A DNA stretch of 42,204 nucleotides, from assembly GCA_021769725.1 (NCBI GenBank), contig JAETSI010000023.1:1-42204 (forward strand), in the 5' to 3' direction. Position numbers and translations under genes: made by a program. Shown piece by piece: positions 26,101-34,033 of this stretch. Within the stretch, counting starts at the first letter, position 1, and every line of letters begins with the position of its first letter. The notes below the pieces were generated by a model. It was given only the letters and a program-made list of their open reading frames with translations, was not told the DNA's origin and made no database searches. The DNA is from Oscillospiraceae bacterium. GTDB taxonomy: Bacteria > Bacillota > Clostridia > Oscillospirales > Ruminococcaceae.

Positions 26101-26121
26101 GATAAAGTCAGGGGAATTTTT

Positions 26122-27054
26122 ATGAACATATTACATATTAAATATGCTATTGAAGTTGCCAGAGTTGGTTCGCTTAATAAAGCGGCTCAGAATCTTATTG
26201 TTGCTCAGCCTAATCTAAGCCGTTCTATTAAGGAACTGGAGGCAGAAATGGGAATAAAAATATTTGAACGTTCTGTTAAAGGCATGGTACTTACTTCAGA
26301 GGGCGAAGAATTTATAGGGTATGCAAGGGGAATAATAGACCATATAAATCAGGTTGACATGATCTATAAATCCGGTGCGGCAAAAAAACGGAGATTTTCA
26401 ATATCAGTTCCGAGAGCCTGCTATATTTCCGAAGCTTTTGCCAAATTCTCAAAAACAATTCCTGATACGGATGCGGAGATATTCTATAAAGAAACAGATT
26501 CAAAAAGTACGATAAAGGATGTGCTCGATTCTGACTATAAACTCGGAATAATTCGATATTCAAGCAATTATGACAAGTATTTCAAATCTATGCTTGAGGA
26601 AAAAGGACTTTTGTACGAAATGGTCGCTGAGTTTACTTATAAGCTTATAATGAGCAGAGATAATAAGCTTTCACAGAAAGAAACAATAATATTTGATGAT
26701 CTGGAAGATTATATAAGAATTTCTCATGCTGACCCATGTGTTCCGACATTTTCAATGGCAAAAGCAATGCGTGAGGAAATCACCGATAATATAAGACGCT
26801 GTATCTACATTTCTGAACGTGCAAGTCAGTTTGATCTTCTTTCTGAAAATCCGCAGACTTTTATGTGGGGATCGCCCGTACCTGCCGGAGTACTTGAAAA
26901 ATATGATCTTGTGCAGCGTGATTGTGAAAGCAATAAAAAAATTTATAAAGATCTGCTGATATATCGCAGAGGATATAAGTTTACAAAACTTGATAATAAT
27001 TTTATAACTGAACTGTGTCTGTCACGTCGGCGGAATCTTGAGAATAACGATTGA
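26122..27054 (+). CDS. LysR-family transcriptional regulator
   Basis: The 310-residue protein has a winged helix-turn-helix at 1-60 (SLNKAAQNLIVAQPNLSRSIKELE) and a periplasmic-binding-like effector half (about 90-295). GGGGAA precedes the ATG. It lies directly upstream of adhE in the same direction, about 180 bases away; LysR proteins usually control adjacent genes, but more often divergent ones, so control of adhE is a suggestion only. The effector is unknown. Confidence 0.9.
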   Translation: MNILHIKYAIEVARVGSLNKAAQNLIVAQPNLSRSIKELEAEMGIKIFERSVKGMVLTSEGEEFIGYARGIIDHINQVDMIYKSGAAKKRRFSISVPRACYISEAFAKFSKTIPDTDAEIFYKETDSKSTIKDVLDSDYKLGIIRYSSNYDKYFKSMLEEKGLLYEMVAEFTYKLIMSRDNKLSQKETIIFDDLEDYIRISHADPCVPTFSMAKAMREEITDNIRRCIYISERASQFDLLSENPQTFMWGSPVPAGVLEKYDLVQRDCESNKKIYKDLLIYRRGYKFTKLDNNFITELCLSRRRNLENND

Positions 27055-27155
27055 TAATGCAATCATGCGGAAATAATGAAATTTCACTGTCAGGCGGATA
27101 ATCAGACTAATTCTGGCTATATCAATTATGATAATACATTATAACATTCTTATAT

Positions 27156-27192
27156 TTTACAAATCGAAAAAAGTTTGTTATAATTATAACGA
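27156..27192 (+). promoter_or_regulatory. adhE promoter with Rex-like operator
   Basis: TTTACA (27156-27161) and TATAAT (27179-27184) are 17 bases apart. The palindrome TTGTTATAATTATAACGA (27175-27192) overlaps the -10 box and matches 11 of 14 fixed positions of the clostridial Rex consensus TTGTTAANNNNTTAACAA. Rex is an NADH-sensing repressor known to control adhE in related bacteria. Binding here is inferred. Confidence 0.6.
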
Positions 27193-27237
27193 AGTCAAGG
27201 AAACCTGACATACAAATAATTACACAGGAGGATCACT

Positions 27238-29949
27238 ATGGAGAATAAGGCTTATGAAATTGTGGACAGCGTTGAAAAGCTTGAAGAAGCAATCAGCCGT
27301 ACACGAAAGGCACAGCAGATTTTTTCAACCTATACTCAGGAACAGGTAGATAAAATTTTTTTTGCTGCTGCGTCTGCTGCAAATAAGGCAAGAATTCCAC
27401 TTGCAAAGCTTGCTGTAGAAGAAACGGGAATGGGAATTGTAGAAGATAAGGTTATCAAAAATAACTATGCGTCAGAGTATATCTACAACGCATACAAAAA
27501 TACGAAAACCTGCGGTGTTATTGAAGAAGATAAGGCATACGGAATCAAAAAGATCGCTGAACCGATCGGCGTTATTGCTGCTGTAATACCTACTACAAAT
27601 CCTACTTCAACTGCTATTTTCAAATGCCTTGTTGCATTGAAAACAAGAAATGCAATCATAATTTCTCCGCACCCGAGAGCAAAAAAATCTACTATAGAGG
27701 CAGCAAAGATTGTTCTTGAAGCTGCTGTAAAAGCAGGCGCTCCTGAAAATATTATCGACTGGATAGATATTCCGTCTATTGAAATGACAAACCTGGTCAT
27801 GAAAGAAGCAGATATAATTCTTGCAACCGGAGGTCCCGGAATGGTCAAGGCTGCTTATTCCAGCGGCAAACCGGCGCTGGGAGTAGGCGCCGGAAATACT
27901 CCCGCCATTATTGACGACAGCGCTGATATTTTGCTTGCCGTAAATTCAATAATTCATTCAAAAACCTTTGACAATGGTATGATCTGTGCATCTGAACAGT
28001 CTGTAATCGTTTTGGAAAAGATCTATGATACAGTAAAAAACGAATTTGCCGAAAGGGGATGTTATTTCCTCAACGATGCGGAAACCGAAAAAGTACGTAA
28101 AACCATGCTTATCAACGGCGCTCTTAATGCAAAGATCGTAGGACAATCCGCCGCTAAAATTGCCGGTCTTGCCGGAGTTGAAGTTCCTGCCGGTACAAAG
28201 ATCCTTATAGGAGAAGTGGAAAGCGTTGAACTCAGCGAAGAATTTGCTCACGAGAAACTGTCTCCTGTTCTTGCAATGTACAAAGCTAAGAATTTCGACG
28301 ATGCTCTTGATAAGGCAGAAAGACTTGTAGCAGACGGCGGCTATGGTCATACTTCCTCTGTTTATCTGAACGAAGTTTCTGAAACTGAAAAAATAGATAA
28401 ATTCAGCAAACGTATGAAAACTTGCCGTATCCTTATCAATACGCCGTCCTCTCACGGTGGTATAGGAGATCTTTATAATTTTAAACTTGCTCCGTCACTT
28501 ACTCTCGGCTGCGGTTCATGGGGAGGAAATTCTGTAAGTGAAAACGTTGGTGTAAAGCATCTTATCAATATAAAAACTGTTGCTGAAAGAAGGGAAAATA
28601 TGCTTTGGTTCCGTGCGCCTGAAAAGATCTATATAAAGAAAGGCTGCCTGCCTGTTGCCCTTGACGAACTGAAAACAGTAATGGGCAAAAAGAGAGCGTT
28701 TATCGTAACCGATACTTTTCTTTATAAAAACGGTTATACCAAAGCTATTACCGATAAGCTCGATGAAATGAATATCGAACATACAACATTCTTTAATGTT
28801 GCTCCTGATCCGACGCTTGCTTCTGCAAAGGAAGGCGCAGCAATAATGACAGCTTTCCAGCCTGACACTATCATCGCTCTTGGCGGAGGTTCTGCAATGG
28901 ATGCAGCCAAGATAATGTGGGTACTTTATGAACATCCCGAGGCAGACTTTATGGATATGGCAATGCGCTTTATCGACATCCGGAAGAGAGTATATACATT
29001 TCCGAAGATGGGAGAAAAAGCATATTTTGTTGCTATTCCTACATCTGCCGGAACAGGCTCTGAAGTTACGCCGTTCGCTGTAATTACAGATGAAAAGACA
29101 GGTGTAAAATATCCTCTTGCCGATTATGAACTGCTTCCCGATATGGCTGTTATAGATACTGATTTTCATATGTCCGCTCCAAAGGGACTTACTGCAGCAT
29201 CCGGTATCGACGCTGTAACTCATGCCCTTGAAGCTTATGCATCCATGATGGCTACTGATTATACTGACGGTCTTGCAAAGCAGGCATTGCAGGTAATATT
29301 CAAATATCTGCCGAGAGCTTACGAAAACGGACAGAATGATATTGAAGCTCGTGAAAAAATGGCTAATGCAGCAACAATGGCGGGTATGGCATTTGCAAAT
29401 GCATTCCTCGGAGTATGTCACTCAATGGCACATAAGCTGGGGGCTTTCCATCATCTGCCGCACGGAATTGCCAATGCTCTTATGATAGAAGAAGTGCTCC
29501 GTTTCAATTCATCCGAAGCTCCGGCGAAAATGGGAACGTTTTCACAGTACGGTCATCCCCATACTCTTTCCAGATATGCAGAAGTTGCTGAATCACTTGG
29601 AATCAAAGGAAATAACGACGAAGAAAAGCTTGAAGGACTTATCAATGCAGTCAACGAACTTAAAGCAAAAGTCGGCATAAAGGAAACAATCAAGGAATAC
29701 GGTATTGATGAAAGTGCTTTCCTTGAAACACTTGATGAAATGACCGAACAGGCATTTGATGATCAGTGTACCGGAGCAAATCCGAGATATCCTCTTATGA
29801 GCGAAATCAAGCAGATGTATCTTAATGCTTATTACGGCGGAAAACATTTTGCAGAAGCAGAAATGCCCGTTAAGTATGCAGCAGAAAACGAAAAGGCAGA
29901 TTCAGTCAAAGCCGTATACAACAGCGGCAGAAAAAGCAGCAGAGGCTAA
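27238..29949 (+). CDS. adhE: Bifunctional acetaldehyde-CoA/alcohol dehydrogenase
   Basis: AdhE reduces acetyl-CoA through acetaldehyde to ethanol and reoxidises two NADH. The 903-residue protein has an N-terminal CoA-acylating aldehyde dehydrogenase half with catalytic Cys250 in FDNGMICASEQ, a linker near 440-465, and a C-terminal iron-dependent alcohol dehydrogenase half with ALGGGSAMDAAK and the metal-binding HSMAHKLGAFHHLPHG. The length is full. AGGAGG precedes the ATG. The kinase gene follows after 16 bases with no terminator, so adhE probably heads the transcript that includes the hydrogen-sensing genes. A Rex-like operator lies in its promoter. Confidence 0.96.
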   Translation: MENKAYEIVDSVEKLEEAISRTRKAQQIFSTYTQEQVDKIFFAAASAANKARIPLAKLAVEETGMGIVEDKVIKNNYASEYIYNAYKNTKTCGVIEEDKAYGIKKIAEPIGVIAAVIPTTNPTSTAIFKCLVALKTRNAIIISPHPRAKKSTIEAAKIVLEAAVKAGAPENIIDWIDIPSIEMTNLVMKEADIILATGGPGMVKAAYSSGKPALGVGAGNTPAIIDDSADILLAVNSIIHSKTFDNGMICASEQSVIVLEKIYDTVKNEFAERGCYFLNDAETEKVRKTMLINGALNAKIVGQSAAKIAGLAGVEVPAGTKILIGEVESVELSEEFAHEKLSPVLAMYKAKNFDDALDKAERLVADGGYGHTSSVYLNEVSETEKIDKFSKRMKTCRILINTPSSHGGIGDLYNFKLAPSLTLGCGSWGGNSVSENVGVKHLINIKTVAERRENMLWFRAPEKIYIKKGCLPVALDELKTVMGKKRAFIVTDTFLYKNGYTKAITDKLDEMNIEHTTFFNVAPDPTLASAKEGAAIMTAFQPDTIIALGGGSAMDAAKIMWVLYEHPEADFMDMAMRFIDIRKRVYTFPKMGEKAYFVAIPTSAGTGSEVTPFAVITDEKTGVKYPLADYELLPDMAVIDTDFHMSAPKGLTAASGIDAVTHALEAYASMMATDYTDGLAKQALQVIFKYLPRAYENGQNDIEAREKMANAATMAGMAFANAFLGVCHSMAHKLGAFHHLPHGIANALMIEEVLRFNSSEAPAKMGTFSQYGHPHTLSRYAEVAESLGIKGNNDEEKLEGLINAVNELKAKVGIKETIKEYGIDESAFLETLDEMTEQAFDDQCTGANPRYPLMSEIKQMYLNAYYGGKHFAEAEMPVKYAAENEKADSVKAVYNSGRKSSRG

Positions 29950-29965
29950 AAGGAGGAATGTTGGT

Positions 29966-30715
29966 ATGAAACTTGACAGAGTGATTGCAGTCAGAAATAA
30001 TAAAACTATCTATCGTGACGGTGATACTTGCATAAAGGTGTTCAATAATGATTATTCAAAGGCAGATGTATTGAACGAAGCTCTTAATCAGTCCCGTGTT
30101 GAGGAAACCGGACTTAACATCCCAAAGATACTGGAGGTTACCATGATCGACGGAAAATGGTCGATTATTTCCGAATTTATCAAGGGAAAAACACTTGCAC
30201 AGCTTATGGAAGAAAATCCGGATAATAAACAGGCATATATTGAACAGCTTGTTGATATACAGATCGAAATACAGTCTAAAACCTGCCCGCTTTTAAATAA
30301 GCTTAAAGATAAAATGAACCGCAAGATAAGTGCCTGCGAACTTGATGCAACAACAAGATATGATCTTCATACACGTCTTGACGGTATGCCAAAGCATAAC
30401 AAGGTTTGTCATGGAGATCTGAATCCGTCAAATATCATTATCACAAGCGACAATATGCCGTATATCATAGACTGGGCTCACGTTACTCAGGGAAACGCTT
30501 CTGCCGATGCAGCCAGAACTTATCTTCTGTTCTGGCTTAGCGGAGACATCGAAGGAGCACGTGAATACCTTGATCTTTTCTGCAAAAAGAGCAACACTGC
30601 AAAACAGTATGTTCAAAAGTGGATGCCTATAGTAGCGGCTTCACAGTCAGTAAAGGGAAATGAAAAAGAAAGAGAATTTCTGCTTTCGTGGGTCGATGTT
30701 GTTGACTATGAATAA
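29966..30715 (+). CDS. APH/choline-kinase-fold phosphotransferase
   Basis: The 249-residue protein has the aminoglycoside-phosphotransferase-type kinase fold: Lys24 in CIKVF, a hinge-like region IISEFIKGKTL, catalytic loop HGDLNPSN (His149, Asp151, Asn156) and metal-binding Asp169 in YIIDWAH. The start at 29966 follows AGGAGG; the frame is open 47 codons further upstream but inside adhE. Resistance is unlikely from context. It sits between adhE and a TrxF-like/sensory hydrogenase set that also includes a PP2C phosphatase, so it may phosphorylate a protein or metabolite in that system. The substrate is unknown. Confidence 0.85.
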   Translation: MKLDRVIAVRNNKTIYRDGDTCIKVFNNDYSKADVLNEALNQSRVEETGLNIPKILEVTMIDGKWSIISEFIKGKTLAQLMEENPDNKQAYIEQLVDIQIEIQSKTCPLLNKLKDKMNRKISACELDATTRYDLHTRLDGMPKHNKVCHGDLNPSNIIITSDNMPYIIDWAHVTQGNASADAARTYLLFWLSGDIEGAREYLDLFCKKSNTAKQYVQKWMPIVAASQSVKGNEKEREFLLSWVDVVDYE

Positions 30716-30736
30716 TTAATCAGGAGGAATATGCAA

Positions 30737-30976
30737 ATGAAAGTAACAGTATGTATTGGCAGCTCGTGCCATATAAAGGGTTCAAGAAGCGTTGTTGAAC
30801 AGCTTCAGTATCTTATTTCTGACAATAATGTCGGTGATAAAGTAGAACTTGGCGGAACTTTCTGTATGGGAAATTGTCAGAAAGGCGTATGCGTTAATGT
30901 TGACGATGAATTTTACTCTGTAACTCCTGATACAGTAAAGGAATTTTTCGAGACAGGAATCATGGCAAAACTTTAA
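30737..30976 (+). CDS. Thioredoxin-like [2Fe-2S] ferredoxin (TrxF/NuoE-like)
   Basis: The 79-residue protein has four cysteines in the thioredoxin-like ferredoxin spacing, Cys6 and Cys11 (CIGSSC) and Cys43 and Cys47 (CMGNC), expected to bind a [2Fe-2S] cluster. It corresponds to the C-terminal part of NuoE/HydC subunits standing alone, a likely electron carrier for the hydrogenases downstream. ATG at 30737 is nine bases after AGGAGG; ATG at 30731 is only three bases away and less likely. Its TAA stop is the first part of a repeat element. Confidence 0.9.
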   Translation: MKVTVCIGSSCHIKGSRSVVEQLQYLISDNNVGDKVELGGTFCMGNCQKGVCVNVDDEFYSVTPDTVKEFFETGIMAKL

Positions 30977-31151
30977 GGCAGCACCGCACAAAGATTGTGC
31001 GGCAGATGCGCAGTCAGATTTTTCGTCAGATTGTATAGAAATTTTGAAGGCATACTGTCGTATGTTAAGAAATTTCTGTGCAGGATGACGGAAAATATAC
31101 AAGCAGATGACGTGCAAAGCCGTCAGGCGTGCTTTGTGCGGTGTTGCCTTA
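30974..31151. repeat. 178-bp element, repeat family B, inside the hydrogenase operon
   Basis: The ends are 20-base inverted repeats with one mismatch (TAAGGCAGCACCGCACAAAG at 30974-30993, complement at 31132-31151). Inside is the core GGCATACTGTCGTATG around 31049-31064, flanked by AAATTTT and AAATTTC. The left tip provides the stop codon of the TrxF-like gene. It has no coding frame and no T run for termination, but would fold strongly in the mRNA. Confidence 0.85.
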
Positions 31152-31180
31152 ATGCCGATTGAAAGGAGAATAACTGATTA

Positions 31181-32857
31181 ATGACAAATTGGCTGACATT
31201 GAAAAAATCGAACTGTAAGAACTGCTATAAATGTATTCGCCATTGTCCTGTGAAGGCAATACGTTTTTCGGGTAATCAGGCGCATATCATAGGAAATGAG
31301 TGTATTCTGTGCGGTCAGTGTTTCGTTGTGTGCCCACAGAATGCAAAGGAAATAACCGACAGCGTTGAAAAATGTAAAGTTCTTCTCCAAGGCAGCGAGC
31401 CTGTTGTAGTTAGTCTTGCACCGTCGTTTATTGCGAATTATGAGGGTGTTGGAATTGATTCCATGCGTGAAGCGCTCAAGAAACTGGGATTTTATGATGC
31501 CGAAGAAACGGCAATAGGCGCAACTATTGTCAAGAATGAATACGAACGCATTCTTCATGAAGAAAACAGAGATATACTTATTTCATCATGCTGTCATTCT
31601 CTTAACCTGCTTATACAGAAATATTTTCCGGCAGAGCTTAAATATCTTGCTGATGTAGCATCGCCAATGCACGCTCACTGTATTGATATAAGAAAGAGGA
31701 TCCCAAATGCAAAGACGGTATTTATCGGGCCTTGTGTTGCCAAAAAGGACGAGGCTGAATATTACGAGGATGCAGCAGACGCTGTACTGACTTTTGAAGA
31801 ACTTACAGAATGGCTTAAAAGCGAAAATATCGAACTTAAAAAAGATGTTGACATACGAAAAGACAGCCTTGCCCGATTTTTTCCGACGACAGGCGGTATA
31901 CTGAAAACGATGGAGCAAGGAATAAACGGCTATACATATATGGCAATTGACGGCGTTGAAAACTGCATAGCCGCATTGAAAGATATTGAAAGCGGCAGAA
32001 CGCATAAATGCTTTATTGAAATGTCAGTATGTTCCGGAAGCTGTATAGGCGGACCTGTAATGGAAAAATATCATCGCTCACCGGTAAGAGATTTTGCTGC
32101 GGTAGCAAATTATGCCGGAACTGATAATTTTGACGTTGTTCAGCCTGATATGAACGAAATACACAAGGATTTTATGTTCATAGAACATAAGCTGCCTGTT
32201 CCGTCAGATATGGAAATAAACGAAGTTCTTAAAAAAATGGGAAAAAACAAGCCGTCGGATCATCTTAACTGCGGTTCATGCGGTTATAATACCTGTCGTG
32301 AAAAGGCTATAGCTATCTGTCAGGGAAAAGCTGAATATTCTATGTGTCTGCCGTTCCTGAAAGACAGAGCAGAGGGATTTTCCGATACTATCGTAAAGAA
32401 TACGCCCAACGGTCTTATTGTTCTTAATGAAGATCTTGAAGTTCAGCAGATAAATGACGCTGCAAGATCAATTATGAACATCCGGAACGCCTCGGATGTT
32501 CTGGGCGATCAGGTTATCCGTATTCTTGATCCGACAGATTTTGTTAATGTTCTTACAATGGGAAAGAATATCCGGAACAAACGAATGTATCTCGCAGAGT
32601 ATAATCGCTATGTCGAGCAGACTATAGTTCATGAAAAAAATCTGCACCTGCTTATCGGAATTATGCGTGATGTTACCGATGAGGAAGAAGCGAGGGAAAG
32701 AAAAGAAAATTTCAGCCGTCAGACGGCTGAGGTCGCTGATAAGGTAGTGGAAAAGCAGATGAGAATAGTTCAGGAGATAGCGTCACTGCTTGGTGAGACT
32801 GCTGCTGAAACAAAGATAGCGCTTTCAAAGTTAAAGGGGTCGATCACGGATGAATAA
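31181..32857 (+). CDS. hydS: Putative hydrogen-sensing [FeFe] hydrogenase with PAS domain
   Basis: The 558-residue protein has two [4Fe-4S] ferredoxin motifs (Cys12/15/18/22 and Cys41/44/47/51), an H-cluster domain (about 72-335) with L1 SSCCHS (Cys137/138), L2 GPCVAKKDE (Cys185) and L3 MSVCSGSCIGG (Cys284/288), an extra 4Fe-4S domain (CGSCGYNTC from 364), a PAS domain (about 397-500) and a coiled C-terminal tail. This is the domain order of the sensory HydS described in Ruminococcus albus. L1 departs from the usual TSCCP. AAAGGAG lies 12 bases upstream. It overlaps the phosphatase gene by 8 bases, which suggests the PAS/tail region signals to that phosphatase. Confidence 0.9.
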   Translation: MTNWLTLKKSNCKNCYKCIRHCPVKAIRFSGNQAHIIGNECILCGQCFVVCPQNAKEITDSVEKCKVLLQGSEPVVVSLAPSFIANYEGVGIDSMREALKKLGFYDAEETAIGATIVKNEYERILHEENRDILISSCCHSLNLLIQKYFPAELKYLADVASPMHAHCIDIRKRIPNAKTVFIGPCVAKKDEAEYYEDAADAVLTFEELTEWLKSENIELKKDVDIRKDSLARFFPTTGGILKTMEQGINGYTYMAIDGVENCIAALKDIESGRTHKCFIEMSVCSGSCIGGPVMEKYHRSPVRDFAAVANYAGTDNFDVVQPDMNEIHKDFMFIEHKLPVPSDMEINEVLKKMGKNKPSDHLNCGSCGYNTCREKAIAICQGKAEYSMCLPFLKDRAEGFSDTIVKNTPNGLIVLNEDLEVQQINDAARSIMNIRNASDVLGDQVIRILDPTDFVNVLTMGKNIRNKRMYLAEYNRYVEQTIVHEKNLHLLIGIMRDVTDEEEARERKENFSRQTAEVADKVVEKQMRIVQEIASLLGETAAETKIALSKLKGSITDE

Positions 32858-34022
32858 TCTTTGTGCAGATATAGGCTATAAAAGTATCTATCATTACGGC
32901 GAAGAGCTTTGCGGCGATCATGTTGATATTGTTGAACAGGATGAAAATTCAACAGTCGTAGTTCTTGCCGACGGATTAGGAAGCGGTGTTAAGGCAAGTA
33001 TTCTTTCGACTCTTACATCAAAGATAATTTCAACCATGATGGCAGCCGGACTGTCTATAGAAGAATGTGTAAGTACCATTGCATCCACTCTTCCGGTCTG
33101 TTCGGTAAGAGGCGTTGCTTATTCAACGTTTACTATAATACATATAAAAAATAATGATACAGCCGATATTATTCAATACGATAATCCGCACGTCATTCTT
33201 ATCCGTAATAATGAGAATTACGTTTATCCGGAAATGGAAATGAATATTGACGGAAAACGTATTTATAAATCTACTATAAAGCTTTGTGAAAATGATATAT
33301 TTATCGCAATGAGCGACGGATGCCCTCATGCCGGAATAGGTATCGGTTATAATTTCGGATGGAAGCGTGAAGAAATTATTGAATTTATGGAAGCGCTTTC
33401 AAACTGCGGATATACGTCAAAAACGCTTTCAACTATTCTTGTTGACGAATGTAATAAACTTTACGGTGGAGAACCGGGAGACGACGCTACTGCTTGTATA
33501 ATAAAAATCCGTAAAAGAGAGCCTATGAATATTCTTTTTGGTCCTCCGTCTAACAGAAACGACTGCAACAGAATGATGTCTCTGTTTTTTTCAAAAGAGG
33601 GAAAGCATATCATATGCGGCGGAACGACTTCTTCAATTGCAGCAAAATTTCTTCGCAGACCTCTTCGTCCGAGTCTTAATTTTGAAAGTTCTGACATTCC
33701 GCCTATTGCTGAACTTGAGGGGGTTGACCTTGTAACAGAGGGAGTAATAACCGTAAACAGAGTGCTTGAATATGCCCGTGATTATCTTGACAAAAACGAA
33801 TGTTATGAAAAGTGGAACTTTAAGCGTGACGGAGCAGCACTGATATGCAGACTGCTGTTTGAAGAAGCTACTGATATAAACTTTTTTGTCGGACGGGCAA
33901 TTAATCCAGCCCATCAGAATCCTGATCTGCCTATTAATTTCAGCATTAAGATGAATCTTGTAGAAGAACTCTCAGCCTGCCTGAAAAAAATGGGAAAACG
34001 TATTAAGGTAAGCTATTTTTAG
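32850..34022 (+). CDS. SpoIIE-type PP2C serine/threonine phosphatase
   Basis: The 390-residue protein has a PP2C fold in its first 235 residues with the metal motifs VLADGLGSG (Asp41), AMSDGC and PGDDATAC. The remaining 150 residues form an extension I do not recognise, with GGTTSSIAAKFL and a Cys-poor C-terminus. Such phosphatases act on phosphorylated proteins. The gene is translationally coupled to the sensory hydrogenase and lies 11 bases before the second hydrogenase, so hydrogen or redox state probably controls its activity or it relays their state. The target is unknown; the APH-fold kinase upstream is a candidate partner. Confidence 0.9.
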   Translation: MNNLCADIGYKSIYHYGEELCGDHVDIVEQDENSTVVVLADGLGSGVKASILSTLTSKIISTMMAAGLSIEECVSTIASTLPVCSVRGVAYSTFTIIHIKNNDTADIIQYDNPHVILIRNNENYVYPEMEMNIDGKRIYKSTIKLCENDIFIAMSDGCPHAGIGIGYNFGWKREEIIEFMEALSNCGYTSKTLSTILVDECNKLYGGEPGDDATACIIKIRKREPMNILFGPPSNRNDCNRMMSLFFSKEGKHIICGGTTSSIAAKFLRRPLRPSLNFESSDIPPIAELEGVDLVTEGVITVNRVLEYARDYLDKNECYEKWNFKRDGAALICRLLFEEATDINFFVGRAINPAHQNPDLPINFSIKMNLVEELSACLKKMGKRIKVSYF

Positions 34023-34033
34023 GAGGTAGTCAG

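Noticed and set aside
28516..29421. A 301-codon minus-strand frame antisense to adhE
   Set aside because: It is Cys/Ser/His-rich low-quality sequence, the usual mirror of a highly expressed gene, with no ribosome site or family resemblance.
29825..29965. A longer N-terminus for the APH-fold kinase
   Set aside because: The extra 47 codons lie within the end of adhE, and AGGAGG points to the ATG at 29966.
29966..30715. Aminoglycoside resistance gene
   Set aside because: The APH fold is shared by many kinases, and the neighbours are redox and hydrogenase genes rather than mobile or resistance genes.
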